Source: Planctomycetota bacterium
GTDB taxonomy: Bacteria > Planctomycetota > Phycisphaerae > Phycisphaerales > UBA1924
Reading direction: 5' to 3'
NCBI GenBank assembly: GCA_003697045.1
Contig: RFGK01000058.1
Location: 1 to 32,800, forward strand
DNA length: 32,800 bases
Positions 1-9,187 of the stretch are shown here, in pieces. The notes beneath the pieces were generated by a model. That model saw only the letters and a list, made by a program, of their open reading frames with translations, ran no database searches and was not told the DNA's origin. The position numbers were made by a program, and so were the translations under genes. Position 1 is the first letter of the stretch; every line of letters starts with the position of its first letter.

Positions 1-1052
1 GCCAGTCCGTCGAACGCCGTCTCAAGATCGCCCGCACGATCGGCCGCGACCAGCAGGCGACGTGTGGCGATCGGAAGCGATTCGACCTTTTCGATCAGCG
101 TTCGTAACACCCCGCCTTCAATCAGCTTGGATCGAAGCTGTCCCAGATCGCGTCGCAGGACAGGATGCGAGATCGCCTCAACCCCGATGCCCAAGGCATC
201 GGCCAGCGGGATGCCCGAGCGCGTCATCGCAGCCATGACTGTGAAGAATCGGGTCAGTTCCTGAGTGAGAACCACGTCGCGCATGCCGGGCATAATGCGC
301 ATGAGCTTCGCCAGGCCGCGACCGATCGACCGACGCACGATGAACGCCAGCACCAGCAACACCGCAAGAACCAGCAGGACCGGCAGGGCGTTCTCACGCA
401 GAAAGTTGCCCATTGCGAGCACCACTGCTGTGTACGTCGGCAGCTCGATGTTTGATTCTTGCAACGCATTTCCGATCTTCGGCACGATGAAAGTCATCAT
501 GAACGTGCCGGCGAGCACACTGATGGTCATTACAATCGCCGGGTAGATCATCAGTGTGACCGCCTTGCCCGAGATGCGAAGCTGGCGCGAGACGTTGGTT
601 GCCAACTGTTCGGCTGCACCGGCAAGGTCGCCGCTACGCTCGGCCGCCCGATACACAGCCACTGTCACGCGATCGAATGCGCCTGTCTTCTGGCAGGCAT
701 CGGCAAAGCTGGCGCCCGATGCGACTTCTTCGCGCAGACGCTCGATGATGGGACGGCCGCCGGAGGAGACGACATTCGCTGCCACTTCAAGTGCCTCAAC
801 CAGTGGCACACCCCGAGCCAGCAGCTGCGCGAGCTGCGTGTTCAACTCGGCATGGTCGCGGGCCCTGAACTTCTGAGCCGGGCTGAGCCACGAAGGCAGT
901 TTCCAAGTCTGCAGGAGCACGAGCTTGTCGCGTCGAAGGTGCTCGGCCAGGGCGCGCTCGCTTCTCGCCTGGCGCACGCCGAAAGTTCGGCCTCCGGTCG
1001 GCTTGGCCGCAAGGAAAAAGAACGATGCCACGCTGGGTGTGACTCTGCTCAT
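1..1052 (-). CDS. Type II secretion / type IV pilus inner membrane protein, GspF/PilC family (C-terminus off window)
   Basis: Manual minus-strand translation MSRVTPSVASFFFLAAKPTGGRTFGVRQARSERALAEHLRRDKLVLL...LNTQLAQLLARGVPLVEALEVAA...YPAIVMTISVLAGTFMMTFIVPKI...; duplicated GspF-type segments (LTRFFTVMAAMTRSGIPLADAL). It is open at the window edge, so absent from the ORF track. Confidence 0.85.
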   Translation of the reverse strand, partial: MSRVTPSVASFFFLAAKPTGGRTFGVRQARSERALAEHLRRDKLVLLQTWKLPSWLSPAQKFRARDHAELNTQLAQLLARGVPLVEALEVAANVVSSGGRPIIERLREEVASGASFADACQKTGAFDRVTVAVYRAAERSGDLAGAAEQLATNVSRQLRISGKAVTLMIYPAIVMTISVLAGTFMMTFIVPKIGNALQESNIELPTYTAVVLAMGNFLRENALPVLLVLAVLLVLAFIVRRSIGRGLAKLMRIMPGMRDVVLTQELTRFFTVMAAMTRSGIPLADALGIGVEAISHPVLRRDLGQLRSKLIEGGVLRTLIEKVESLPIATRRLLVAADRAGDLETAFDGL

Positions 1053-1237
1053 GCCCACCTGAGTGTACGAGCAAGCCTGGCCCAAGATTGCACGATCGGG
1101 GCAAGTGTGACGCTCACGTTACCCCCGGGCGCGGGCTTCAAGCAGGGGATCGGCAGCCAGACCGGGCTCGTTGATCCCCGGTCCCGGGTTGCACACAATA
1201 AGGCAAACGGACCTCGTTTCGGGGCTGGAGACTCAAC

Positions 1238-2311
1238 ATGACCGCTGCGCCCGCTCGATCGGAGACGTTGCCCAAGACCATGCGGGCTTTGTACAAGCAC
1301 CACGCCGGCGAGGGTTTGGCATTTGACCCGGCCCGCGCTGTCCCCACGCCAGGGCCTCGCGATGTCCTGATTCAGGTCCGCAAGGCCGGGATCTGTGGCA
1401 CCGACCGGCACATCTGGCAATGGGACGAGTGGGCTGCCAGTCGCATTCCCGTCGGGATCGTGACAGGACACGAGTTCGTCGGCACCATCGTTCAGGTCGG
1501 CTCGGCAGTCACGCGGTATCAGCCGGGACAGCGTGTCTCGGCGGAGGGGCATATCTGCTCCGGCACCGACTACAACGCCCGCACCGGAAACGCCCACATT
1601 GCCAGGGATACCCAGATCCTGGGAATCGACCGCGACGGCATCTTCGCCGACTACGTTTGTGTTCCCGAAGAAAACGTCTGGCCCGTCCACCCGGACATCC
1701 CCGACCACCTGGCAGCGACGTTCGATCCGCTGGGCAACGCCGTGCACACGGTCATGGAAGCCGGCGTGAGCGCCAAGACCGTGCTGATCTCGGGCGTGGG
1801 GATCATCGGGTTGATGGCGGTGACCGTCGCGCGGGCTGCAGGAGCAGCGCGCATTTTCTGTACCGACGTCAATCCGCCGAGACTGGAACTGGCAAAGAGG
1901 CTCGGAGCAGCCGAAGCCTACAACGCCCGCGACAGCTCGTGGATCGAGGACGTCAAGACCCAGACACGCGGCGAAGGCGTGGATGTGCTGCTCGAAATGT
2001 CCGGCGCTGACGCAGCCTTCGACCAGGGGTTCCGCGCCCTGCGCAATGGCGGACGAGCGGCGCTGCTCGGGCTGCCTGCCAAGAGCGTCACCTTCGATTT
2101 CAACCAGAACATCATCTTCAAGGGCTGTACCGTGCTCGGTATCAACGGGCGGCGCATGTGGGAGACCTGGTTCCAGATGGAAAAGCTCCTGCTTTCCGGA
2201 AGGCTCGAGCTCGACGAAATCATCACCCACGAGTTCCCGATCGAGGATTTCGAGACCGCGTTTGCGACCATGATGTCCGGCGAAGGCATCAAGGTTCTGA
2301 TGAATCTCTGA
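1238..2311 (+). CDS. tdh: L-threonine 3-dehydrogenase (zinc-dependent MDR family)
   Basis: MRALYKHHAGEGLAF..., GICGTDRHIWQWDEWA, GHEFVGTIVQVG, ISGVGIIGLMAVTVARAAGA, ending EGIKVLMNL; typical Tdh length. Confidence 0.9.
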   Translation: MTAAPARSETLPKTMRALYKHHAGEGLAFDPARAVPTPGPRDVLIQVRKAGICGTDRHIWQWDEWAASRIPVGIVTGHEFVGTIVQVGSAVTRYQPGQRVSAEGHICSGTDYNARTGNAHIARDTQILGIDRDGIFADYVCVPEENVWPVHPDIPDHLAATFDPLGNAVHTVMEAGVSAKTVLISGVGIIGLMAVTVARAAGAARIFCTDVNPPRLELAKRLGAAEAYNARDSSWIEDVKTQTRGEGVDVLLEMSGADAAFDQGFRALRNGGRAALLGLPAKSVTFDFNQNIIFKGCTVLGINGRRMWETWFQMEKLLLSGRLELDEIITHEFPIEDFETAFATMMSGEGIKVLMNL

Positions 2312-5098
2312 TCAGTCTCGATGGGGATCGCGCGTCAGGTCGGTCAACACACCGGCCTGATCGCCCAATGCCTCGCGCACCGTTCGCGCGCCGAGCACAC
2401 GAAGCAACTGCTGGACATCCAGCTCCACGCCCGCATCGCGCAGGCGAATCAGCTCATCGGTGAGTCCGCGCCGTCGAATCTCGGCACGCAGGGCCGCCAT
2501 GATCGTCTGACGCTGGTTGGTCTCATGCCAGCCGAGGATTCGCCGCTGGCGATTGACCACGGATTCAAGACTCAGCAAGCGATCGACGGAATGGTCGTCG
2601 AACGACGTTGATACCTGCGATGGAATGACACGCTGTTCAACGACACCCGAAGCAAAATGAGCCCGGACGATGTATTCGCGATCCGGGTCCACCCCTCCGA
2701 AATGGAGCCAGAACGGTCCGGCACCCATACCGTCGGTGCTCGAAATGTCACGCCGCGCGAGCAGGGTGTCGGTCTCCGGGTCAATCAGGTCAACGCGCGT
2801 TCCGATTGCTGCAGCGTTGATGCCCGATCCTCCAGATACGCGGACCTTGAGCCACTGATCGCTCTGGAGATCATTGCGCAGGAGCCTGGTTTCAAGCAGT
2901 CCAACGATGGACAGGTCCAAGTCCCCGTCGTTGTCGTAGTCAACCAGTCGCACATCACATGGATAGCGCGGCGATGGGATTTCTGTCCCGGCAGTCTCGA
3001 ACGCTCCCTGCCCGTCGTTGAGCCGGATCTGAACGGTGTTGTTGTAAAATGACCGCAGAACGATGTCGAGGTCGCCATCGTTGTCGAGGTCGCCGAAGGT
3101 TGCGCCATTCCATCGCATTTGGGCACAATCGGGAATCGCCGATTGCTCGAATGCAAAGGACCCTTGTCCGTCGTTGATAAGTATTCCATTGCCCGTGCCG
3201 TTGGGGTGTGCGCCGTTGAACAGGTCGAGGTCGCCGTCGTTGTCGATATCGGCAGCTGCGCACATGGCAAACACGAAGTAGTATCGGCCTGATATCGGGC
3301 GAGCCACTTGCTCCAGCTGATATCCCTGGGGACTGGAGAGCAGCGCCTGGATGCCGGTGCGATCGTCAGTATGGACGATGTCGGGATATCCATCATCATT
3401 GAGATCGACATCGAGGATCGAGCCGTAGTACCAGTGCACGCGAATACGCTCGAACAAGGCACTGAACCCGTCGGTCGCATATTCGATCATCGAATCGTTG
3501 GAATCGAGCCCCGTGTTGCGTGCAAAGACCGGGGTCCAGCCCAGCGTGGCGGCCAGGTCGCTCCATCCATCGAGGTCAAAGTCTGGAGCTGCAATCGCAA
3601 GACTGAATCTGGTCACTCCACCTGGAAACAGCCGGGGGGTGAACCGACCTCGGCCATCGTTCTCATACAGCCCTCGATACGCGGAGAGAAAGTCGAGATC
3701 GCCGTCATTGTCGACATCGCACATTGCAGCCTGGTAGTAGCTGATCGTGAGGGAATCAGATGAACGGGTGAACGAGCCGTCCGCTCCGCCCAGCAGGGCC
3801 GCTCCCCTGTATCCGCCGATGATGACGTCCAGATATCCGTCTCCGTTCAAGTCGTTCCATGCCTGCGACATGCTCAGCCAGAATGACTGGCTTCCCAGCC
3901 CGGAGTTGGCTGTGACGTCGGAAAACGCCAGGTCAGTCGATTCAGACTCGACGAATGCTGAGGGTGGAATGACCGACCATGTTTGTTCGCCCGGCCCGCG
4001 CCATTCCAGAATCATCGCCGCGACCCCGGTCCACTCAAACGCCCGGGCGTCGATCGTATGGATTCCTTCGTCCAGAACAGCCGCACCCGTGCGCGCACGG
4101 GGAGAGTGCCGCCCATCGTTCCAAATCACGATCTCGTTGTCGATACGCAGCGTCGAGCCGTCATCGCTGGTCAGGCGAAACTCCCATCGGCCGGACCGGG
4201 GCACCCGCAATGATCCGGTTGCCCGCCAGGCAAACCGATCATCGTCCAGCTCCGGATGGACACGTCCTCTTGTCGGAAGCCACGCGATCTGCCGCGCTCG
4301 ACCCGAGTGATCCGGAGAGGAAAAGCTGATCGACTCGACGGAGTCGCTCCTTGCGGGCAGGCTGACCCAGTCGACCGTGAGCGCTTCGCCCGGTTCGTCC
4401 AGATCCTCGGCCCGCACAACGCGCACGTTGTCGATCGCCCAGCTCTCACGCGATCCATCGCGTCGAAGTTCGGCATCGAAATCGATCTGAGTTTCCTCAT
4501 CTTCAGCCGTGAACCGCACGGTGACATCTCGAAAGACCATGTCCGTGCGGCGATCAAACCCGAGGTTCTCGTACCGATCGAGCCACATGACGCTCTGGTC
4601 AAACGTCTGGTTGTCGTAACTGTGTGAGAAGGCGTGACGAAAGACGGTCTCCCCGTTGATTTCGACGCAAAAGCGGTCCTCTTCATTCCGTCGCTTTGTT
4701 CCATTCCAGTCGTCGAAGACCGCCAGGTCAAAAACCAGCGCATATTCAACGCCTGGGCTTGTGTTCAACTGAAGGCGAACATCTCCGTCATTCTTGCCCT
4801 TGTCGTGGTCCTTGCCCTTGTCGTGGTCCTTGTCCTTGTCGTGGCCCTTGTCCTTGTCCTTGTCCTTGTCGTGGTCCTTGTCCTTGCCGTGGTCCTTGTC
4901 CTTGTCACGGCCTTCATCATCGAATGGCCCGAGCCAGATGCCCAGCCCGTCGATCTCCTCTGCCTCGTTCGTGGACCACTCCGGCCCCACGCCGTTCTCA
5001 AAGTCGGCTTCATACGGAATATCGGCAGCCTGTCCGAAGACAACACCGGCCGAACCGATGACAGCAATCAACGCACTGACGCGAATGTTCCAGCCCAT
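2312..5098 (-). CDS. Secreted protein: N-terminal beta-sandwich with Lys/Asp repeat, PA14-like domain, FG-GAP/VCBS repeats, ASPIC/UnbV-like C-terminal region
   Basis: Signal peptide MGWNIRVSALIAVIGSAGVVFGQA (start re-set from 5185 to 5098); GRWEFRLTSDDGSTLRIDNEIVIWNDGRH (PA14-like); repeated DxDxDGxxDL motifs; SDQWLKVRVSGGSGINAAAIGTRVDL (UnbV-like). Confidence 0.8.
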   Translation of the reverse strand: MGWNIRVSALIAVIGSAGVVFGQAADIPYEADFENGVGPEWSTNEAEEIDGLGIWLGPFDDEGRDKDKDHGKDKDHDKDKDKDKGHDKDKDHDKGKDHDKGKNDGDVRLQLNTSPGVEYALVFDLAVFDDWNGTKRRNEEDRFCVEINGETVFRHAFSHSYDNQTFDQSVMWLDRYENLGFDRRTDMVFRDVTVRFTAEDEETQIDFDAELRRDGSRESWAIDNVRVVRAEDLDEPGEALTVDWVSLPARSDSVESISFSSPDHSGRARQIAWLPTRGRVHPELDDDRFAWRATGSLRVPRSGRWEFRLTSDDGSTLRIDNEIVIWNDGRHSPRARTGAAVLDEGIHTIDARAFEWTGVAAMILEWRGPGEQTWSVIPPSAFVESESTDLAFSDVTANSGLGSQSFWLSMSQAWNDLNGDGYLDVIIGGYRGAALLGGADGSFTRSSDSLTISYYQAAMCDVDNDGDLDFLSAYRGLYENDGRGRFTPRLFPGGVTRFSLAIAAPDFDLDGWSDLAATLGWTPVFARNTGLDSNDSMIEYATDGFSALFERIRVHWYYGSILDVDLNDDGYPDIVHTDDRTGIQALLSSPQGYQLEQVARPISGRYYFVFAMCAAADIDNDGDLDLFNGAHPNGTGNGILINDGQGSFAFEQSAIPDCAQMRWNGATFGDLDNDGDLDIVLRSFYNNTVQIRLNDGQGAFETAGTEIPSPRYPCDVRLVDYDNDGDLDLSIVGLLETRLLRNDLQSDQWLKVRVSGGSGINAAAIGTRVDLIDPETDTLLARRDISSTDGMGAGPFWLHFGGVDPDREYIVRAHFASGVVEQRVIPSQVSTSFDDHSVDRLLSLESVVNRQRRILGWHETNQRQTIMAALRAEIRRRGLTDELIRLRDAGVELDVQQLLRVLGARTVREALGDQAGVLTDLTRDPHRD
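4793..4906 (-). repeat. Hexanucleotide-based tandem repeat encoding DKDKDHGKDKDHDKDKDKDKGHDKDKDHDKGKDHDKGK
   Basis: On the + strand, runs of cttgtc/cttgcc/gtggtc units over 114 bp (38 codons), in frame in the FG-GAP protein. Confidence 0.9.
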
Positions 5099-5277
5099 GT
5101 GGTACGCCCCTCCCCCAAGACTTCTTCCAGGACAATCGGCAGGATGGTCGGGGCCAACACCCCAGCATCCGACAAGTGCCGACAATGGAGTGCGGGCGCT
5201 CCCGTGTGTAGCGCCTGGAGAAAGTGCCGCGGCGCGGTTCTCGGACGTATCAGAGTTCTCTTTGGGATGAGTTCAGG

Positions 5278-5724
5278 CTAAGGCCTGACCCACGCCAGCC
5301 GATCGAGTTCGCGCACCAGCGGGTCGAGATCCAGCGTCTCGGCCGGGCCGATCGCGATGACTTTTCGTCGCCCCCCGGCACAGACGTACAGACTCAACGG
5401 CGTCGTGCCCATCGGAGCTGTCGATTCGGGCGACTTTTCGACGATCTGCGTCTCGACGAGGAGGTTGTACACCCGCTCCATCTCCCCGGGTGTCAACAGG
5501 CGCGTCGGTGCCGGGTACATCTGCCGGGTCACATCAGGGCCGGTCGCGGCACGGAGCACCCGGTCCGGCTCGACGATGTAGAGCGCCCCGGGACGTTGGT
5601 CGTCAGCAGCCACGCGCAGTTCGAGCGCAAAATCGCTCGGCACGGCTCCCACCCGAAGCTCCGGGCGCGTCGACGCACACCCCGCCATCCAGGCAGCCAA
5701 GATCATCGCCACGATCACTCGCAC
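5278..5724 (-). CDS. Small uncharacterised lipoprotein
   Basis: MRVIVAMILAAWMAGCASTRPEL: lipobox-like MAGC; 148 aa; divergent from pheT. Confidence 0.65.
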   Translation of the reverse strand: MRVIVAMILAAWMAGCASTRPELRVGAVPSDFALELRVAADDQRPGALYIVEPDRVLRAATGPDVTRQMYPAPTRLLTPGEMERVYNLLVETQIVEKSPESTAPMGTTPLSLYVCAGGRRKVIAIGPAETLDLDPLVRELDRLAWVRP

Positions 5725-5769
5725 GGCGTCCAGTCTAGACCAAATGTCCCGGCCCTATCCTTTCCTCCC

Positions 5770-7872
5770 ATGGATATCAGCTTGAAATGGCTCAATCGAT
5801 ACCTCAGTCCCGGCGATCTCGGCGTCGAAGAAGCCGACCGACTGCTCACGCAAGCCGGTTTTCCGATCGAGCAGACCCGCATAATGGACAACGGCGATGT
5901 CGTGCTCGATGTGGAGGTCACGTCGAACCGTGGCGACTGTCTGAGCCATATCGGTTGTGCCCGCGAGATTGCTGCCATGCATGGTGCGAGCAAGTCTCGC
6001 AGGCTCGTCTATCCCGAGCCGCGCGACCCGGCCAGGACCGACCCGATCGATTCCTTTCTCGCACTGGAGAATCGGCATCCGGATGTGTGCCCGCTGTTCA
6101 CCGCGCATCTGATCCGCGGGTGTCAGGTGGGTCCGAGCCCGGCATGGCTGGTTGAAGCGCTCGAAGCGGTCGGGCAGCGATCCATCAACAACGTCGTCGA
6201 CGTGACCAACTTCATCACCTTCGAGTTCGGAAACCCATGTCACGTGTTCGACCTTGCCAAGCTGGCCGGCCCGAAGCTCGTCATTCGCTTTGCCGAACGT
6301 GGCGAACCATTGACGACGCTTGATGGCAAAGCGCGCACGCTCGAGTCAAGCGACCTTGTCGTGGCCGACGCCGAGCGGGCGACATCCCTGGCAGGCGTCA
6401 TCGGGGGGCAGGATTCCGAAGTGGACGAATCCACGACCGACGTCGTCTTCGAGATGGCAACGTGGGACCCGATCACCATCCGCTCCTCGGCGCGGCGCAT
6501 GGGGATCCGCACGGATGCGGGCTATCGCTTTGAGCGCGGCGTGCATCCCGGGACAATCGCCGAAGCGGCCCGCCGGGCCGTGGCATTGATCTGTGAACTG
6601 ACCGGCGGGCTGTTGTGCAAGGGACATCTGGCTGCCGGAGCAGCGATTCCTGCGCCGGTGTGTGTGTCGTTGCGCCCAAGCCGGGCCGAGCGCATCATCG
6701 GGATCAGGATTCCAGTCTCCGACTCGATCGCAACCTTGCGGGCGCTTGAGATCGAGGTCGAGCAAGCCGACGAAGACGAGTTGGCCTGCACGATTCCTCC
6801 GCATCGGCTCGATCTGACGCGCGAGATCGATCTGATCGAGGAAATTGCTCGAACGCGCGGGCTTGATTTGGTGCCCACCGCCGATCGCCTCTCGTTGCGT
6901 CCACGGGCACTTCAGGCATCGGAAAGAGCGGTGCGCGAGATTGGTGCGGTGCTGACCGGGCTCGGATTCTACGAAACGGTGACCTTTTCGTTTACCAGCC
7001 CCGAGCAGGCAGAGGACTTCCTCGTGCCGGGCGCTGAGTTGGTCAATGTCGACGATGAGCGTCGCAAGGCCGAGCCGACCCTTCGCCCCAGCGTGCTCCC
7101 GGGATTGCTCCAGTGTCGGCGTGCCAATCGCGACGCGGGCGTTTGGCGCCCGGGGGGCGTGCGGCTGTTCGAGCTGGCTGCCAGCTTTGCGCAGGACAAG
7201 CACCACCGCTCGCTTGAGTCACGCTCGCTTGCGATGCTCATGGATGTGCCCGGCTCCGGAAGCAAGCGGTCGAGCGATGACGTGCAGACAGGTGTTCGGC
7301 TGCTTCGAGGCGCCATCGATGAACTTTGCCGGGCCATGCTCGGCCACGACGCGCGCGTCGACGTAGAGCCCTGCAATCCCAACACCAGGGCGTGGGATCG
7401 CAGCGCCTTTGCCACAGTGTCCGCGGGCGCGCCGGATTCCGAGTCGCGGCATATCGGGTGGTTCGGCCTGATCGCAAAGCCCGTGCTTGATCGCTATGGG
7501 CTCGATACGCCGGTGCTCGGGTGCGAGTTGGTGCTTGATGAGCTCATTGCGATGTATCCGCCGATTGCGCTGGCCGAGCGATTGCCAGCCTTTCCCGCCA
7601 TCCAGCGCGATCTGTCGCTCATCGTGCCCGAGCAAGTCTTGTGGGCTCAAATTGAGAGGACACTTGCAAGGCTCAATCTCGAGTTCAACACCCACCGCGA
7701 GTTCGTCGGCGCATTTCGAGGCAAGCAGATCGGCGCGGGCCGCAAGAGCGTGACCGTGCGCCTGCACTTCCGCGATCCGGCGCGCACACTTCGACATGAT
7801 GAGGTTGATCCTCAAGTCGAACGCGCCATGCAGGCGATGAAGGCCGATTTTGGGGCTGAAATCCGGGCATGA
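5770..7872 (+). CDS. pheT: Phenylalanyl-tRNA synthetase beta subunit, short form
   Basis: Start re-set to MDISLKWLNRYLSPGDLG; VTSNRGDCLSHIGCAREIAAMHG, SINNVVDVTNFITFEFGNPCHVFDLAKL, RMGIRTDAGYRFERGVHPG; C-terminal FDX-ACB region FPAIQRDLSLIVPE...SVTVRLHFRDPARTL. Confidence 0.93.
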   Translation: MDISLKWLNRYLSPGDLGVEEADRLLTQAGFPIEQTRIMDNGDVVLDVEVTSNRGDCLSHIGCAREIAAMHGASKSRRLVYPEPRDPARTDPIDSFLALENRHPDVCPLFTAHLIRGCQVGPSPAWLVEALEAVGQRSINNVVDVTNFITFEFGNPCHVFDLAKLAGPKLVIRFAERGEPLTTLDGKARTLESSDLVVADAERATSLAGVIGGQDSEVDESTTDVVFEMATWDPITIRSSARRMGIRTDAGYRFERGVHPGTIAEAARRAVALICELTGGLLCKGHLAAGAAIPAPVCVSLRPSRAERIIGIRIPVSDSIATLRALEIEVEQADEDELACTIPPHRLDLTREIDLIEEIARTRGLDLVPTADRLSLRPRALQASERAVREIGAVLTGLGFYETVTFSFTSPEQAEDFLVPGAELVNVDDERRKAEPTLRPSVLPGLLQCRRANRDAGVWRPGGVRLFELAASFAQDKHHRSLESRSLAMLMDVPGSGSKRSSDDVQTGVRLLRGAIDELCRAMLGHDARVDVEPCNPNTRAWDRSAFATVSAGAPDSESRHIGWFGLIAKPVLDRYGLDTPVLGCELVLDELIAMYPPIALAERLPAFPAIQRDLSLIVPEQVLWAQIERTLARLNLEFNTHREFVGAFRGKQIGAGRKSVTVRLHFRDPARTLRHDEVDPQVERAMQAMKADFGAEIRA

Positions 7873-7936
7873 TTGCCCATCGTCGCCGCGGACAGGCACG
7901 ATCCATAGGATATCGAGACAGAAAGGGGAGGCATCA

Positions 7937-8923
7937 ATGACGCAGGCAAGCGCGTTCACCTCACAGTCCACCACTGCCAATGACGCCGATCGCCCCCTGA
8001 TCTGGGTGAATGGCCAGTTGGTCCCGAAAAGCCAGGCTGCCATCAATGTCTTCGATCACGGGCTGCTCTACGGCGATGGGATATTCGAGGGCATTCGGGT
8101 CTACCGCGGTCGCATTTTCAAGGCCCGTCAACACCTGGACCGTCTCTACGGGTGTGCCGAGAAGATTTTCCTGAAGATCCCGTACACCAAGGACGAGATG
8201 CTCGCGATTCAGCGCCAGTGCATCGAAGCCAATGAGCTTGTCGAGGGGTATATCCGCCTTGTCGTCACGCGCGGCATCGGAACGCTGGGGCTCAATCCAT
8301 ACTCCTGCCCAGAGCCGGGCGTGGTCTGCATTGCCGATCAGATCGCACTCTACAAGCCCGAGATGTATGAGAAGGGCATGCGCGTCGTCGTGGCCAATCG
8401 TCCACGCATTCCGGTGGCCTGCCTCGATCCGCGCATCAAGAGCCTCAACTATCTCAACAATATTCTCGCCAAGTGCGAAGCGATTCACCTGACGCAAGAG
8501 CTTGGCATCACCAAGCCCGAAGACATGCTTCTGGAAGTTGTCATGCTCAACGTTGAGGGCAACGTGGCTGAAGGGTCCGGCGACAACATCTTCATGGTCA
8601 AGGACGGCGTGGTCATCACCCCGCCAGGTGAAGCCGGAATCCTCGAAGGCATCACGCGACGTTTCGTCCTGCGCGAGCTGTGCCCCCAGCTCGGCTTCAA
8701 GGCGGTCGAACGCGACTTCACGCTGCCGGAGCTGCTCGAAGCTGACGAGGTCTTCCTCACCGGCTCGGCAGCCGAGATCATCGCAGTGCGAGAAATCCTT
8801 CAACACGAGGATAACCGCATCACCGGCACACACAAGATCTCCGATGGTGAAGGCGAAATTACCGGGGCGCTGCGCTCGCGATTCCGCGAGATTGTGACGT
8901 CTGACCAGATCCCGGAAGACTGA
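7937..8923 (+). CDS. ilvE: Branched-chain amino acid aminotransferase (class IV)
   Basis: IWVNGQLVPKSQAAINVFDHGLLYGDGIFEGIRVY, IKSLNYLNNILAK, EGSGDNIFMVKDG, EVFLTGSAAEI; ggggagg upstream of the ATG. Confidence 0.9.
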   Translation: MTQASAFTSQSTTANDADRPLIWVNGQLVPKSQAAINVFDHGLLYGDGIFEGIRVYRGRIFKARQHLDRLYGCAEKIFLKIPYTKDEMLAIQRQCIEANELVEGYIRLVVTRGIGTLGLNPYSCPEPGVVCIADQIALYKPEMYEKGMRVVVANRPRIPVACLDPRIKSLNYLNNILAKCEAIHLTQELGITKPEDMLLEVVMLNVEGNVAEGSGDNIFMVKDGVVITPPGEAGILEGITRRFVLRELCPQLGFKAVERDFTLPELLEADEVFLTGSAAEIIAVREILQHEDNRITGTHKISDGEGEITGALRSRFREIVTSDQIPED

Positions 8924-9187
8924 GAAAGGCTGTGGACAAGCGCGGGTCCCCGTGCCCGTTGCCGGCGATCATGGGGTTGCCCAGCCGCACCGATGATCTG
9001 CCCGCAGCTCAATGCGATCGTGTTCTCCGCCGGGCAGGCCGCGATCCCGCCAACAAGTGCAAAGCTGGACTGATTCTCAACTTTGTCGGTGGCTTGGTCG
9101 TAACATCGTACACGATCTGGTTCGGTGTGAGCCGACTCGCAATGTCGCTGAGCGGCCCGCCTTGAGGAACATGAGCGGCGCATCCAC

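Noticed and set aside
459-1241. 260-aa plus-strand ORF
   Set aside because: Antisense to the GspF/PilC gene, which is better supported by motifs but truncated by the window edge.
1049-2230. 393-aa minus-strand ORF
   Set aside because: Antisense to a clear tdh gene; no recognisable domain; typical of high-GC third-position bias.
4793-4906. CRISPR-like or mobile-element repeat
   Set aside because: The repeat is a short contiguous hexamer array in a coding frame, without spacers, terminal repeats or transposase.
4634-5281. Plus-strand ORF with LVVVLVLVVALVLVLVLVVVLV looking like a transmembrane protein
   Set aside because: Artefact of reading the Lys/Asp hexamer repeat on the opposite strand.
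6346-7206. 286-aa minus-strand ORF
   Set aside because: Antisense to pheT; shadow ORF.
7961-8833. 290-aa minus-strand ORF
   Set aside because: Antisense to ilvE; shadow ORF without domain.
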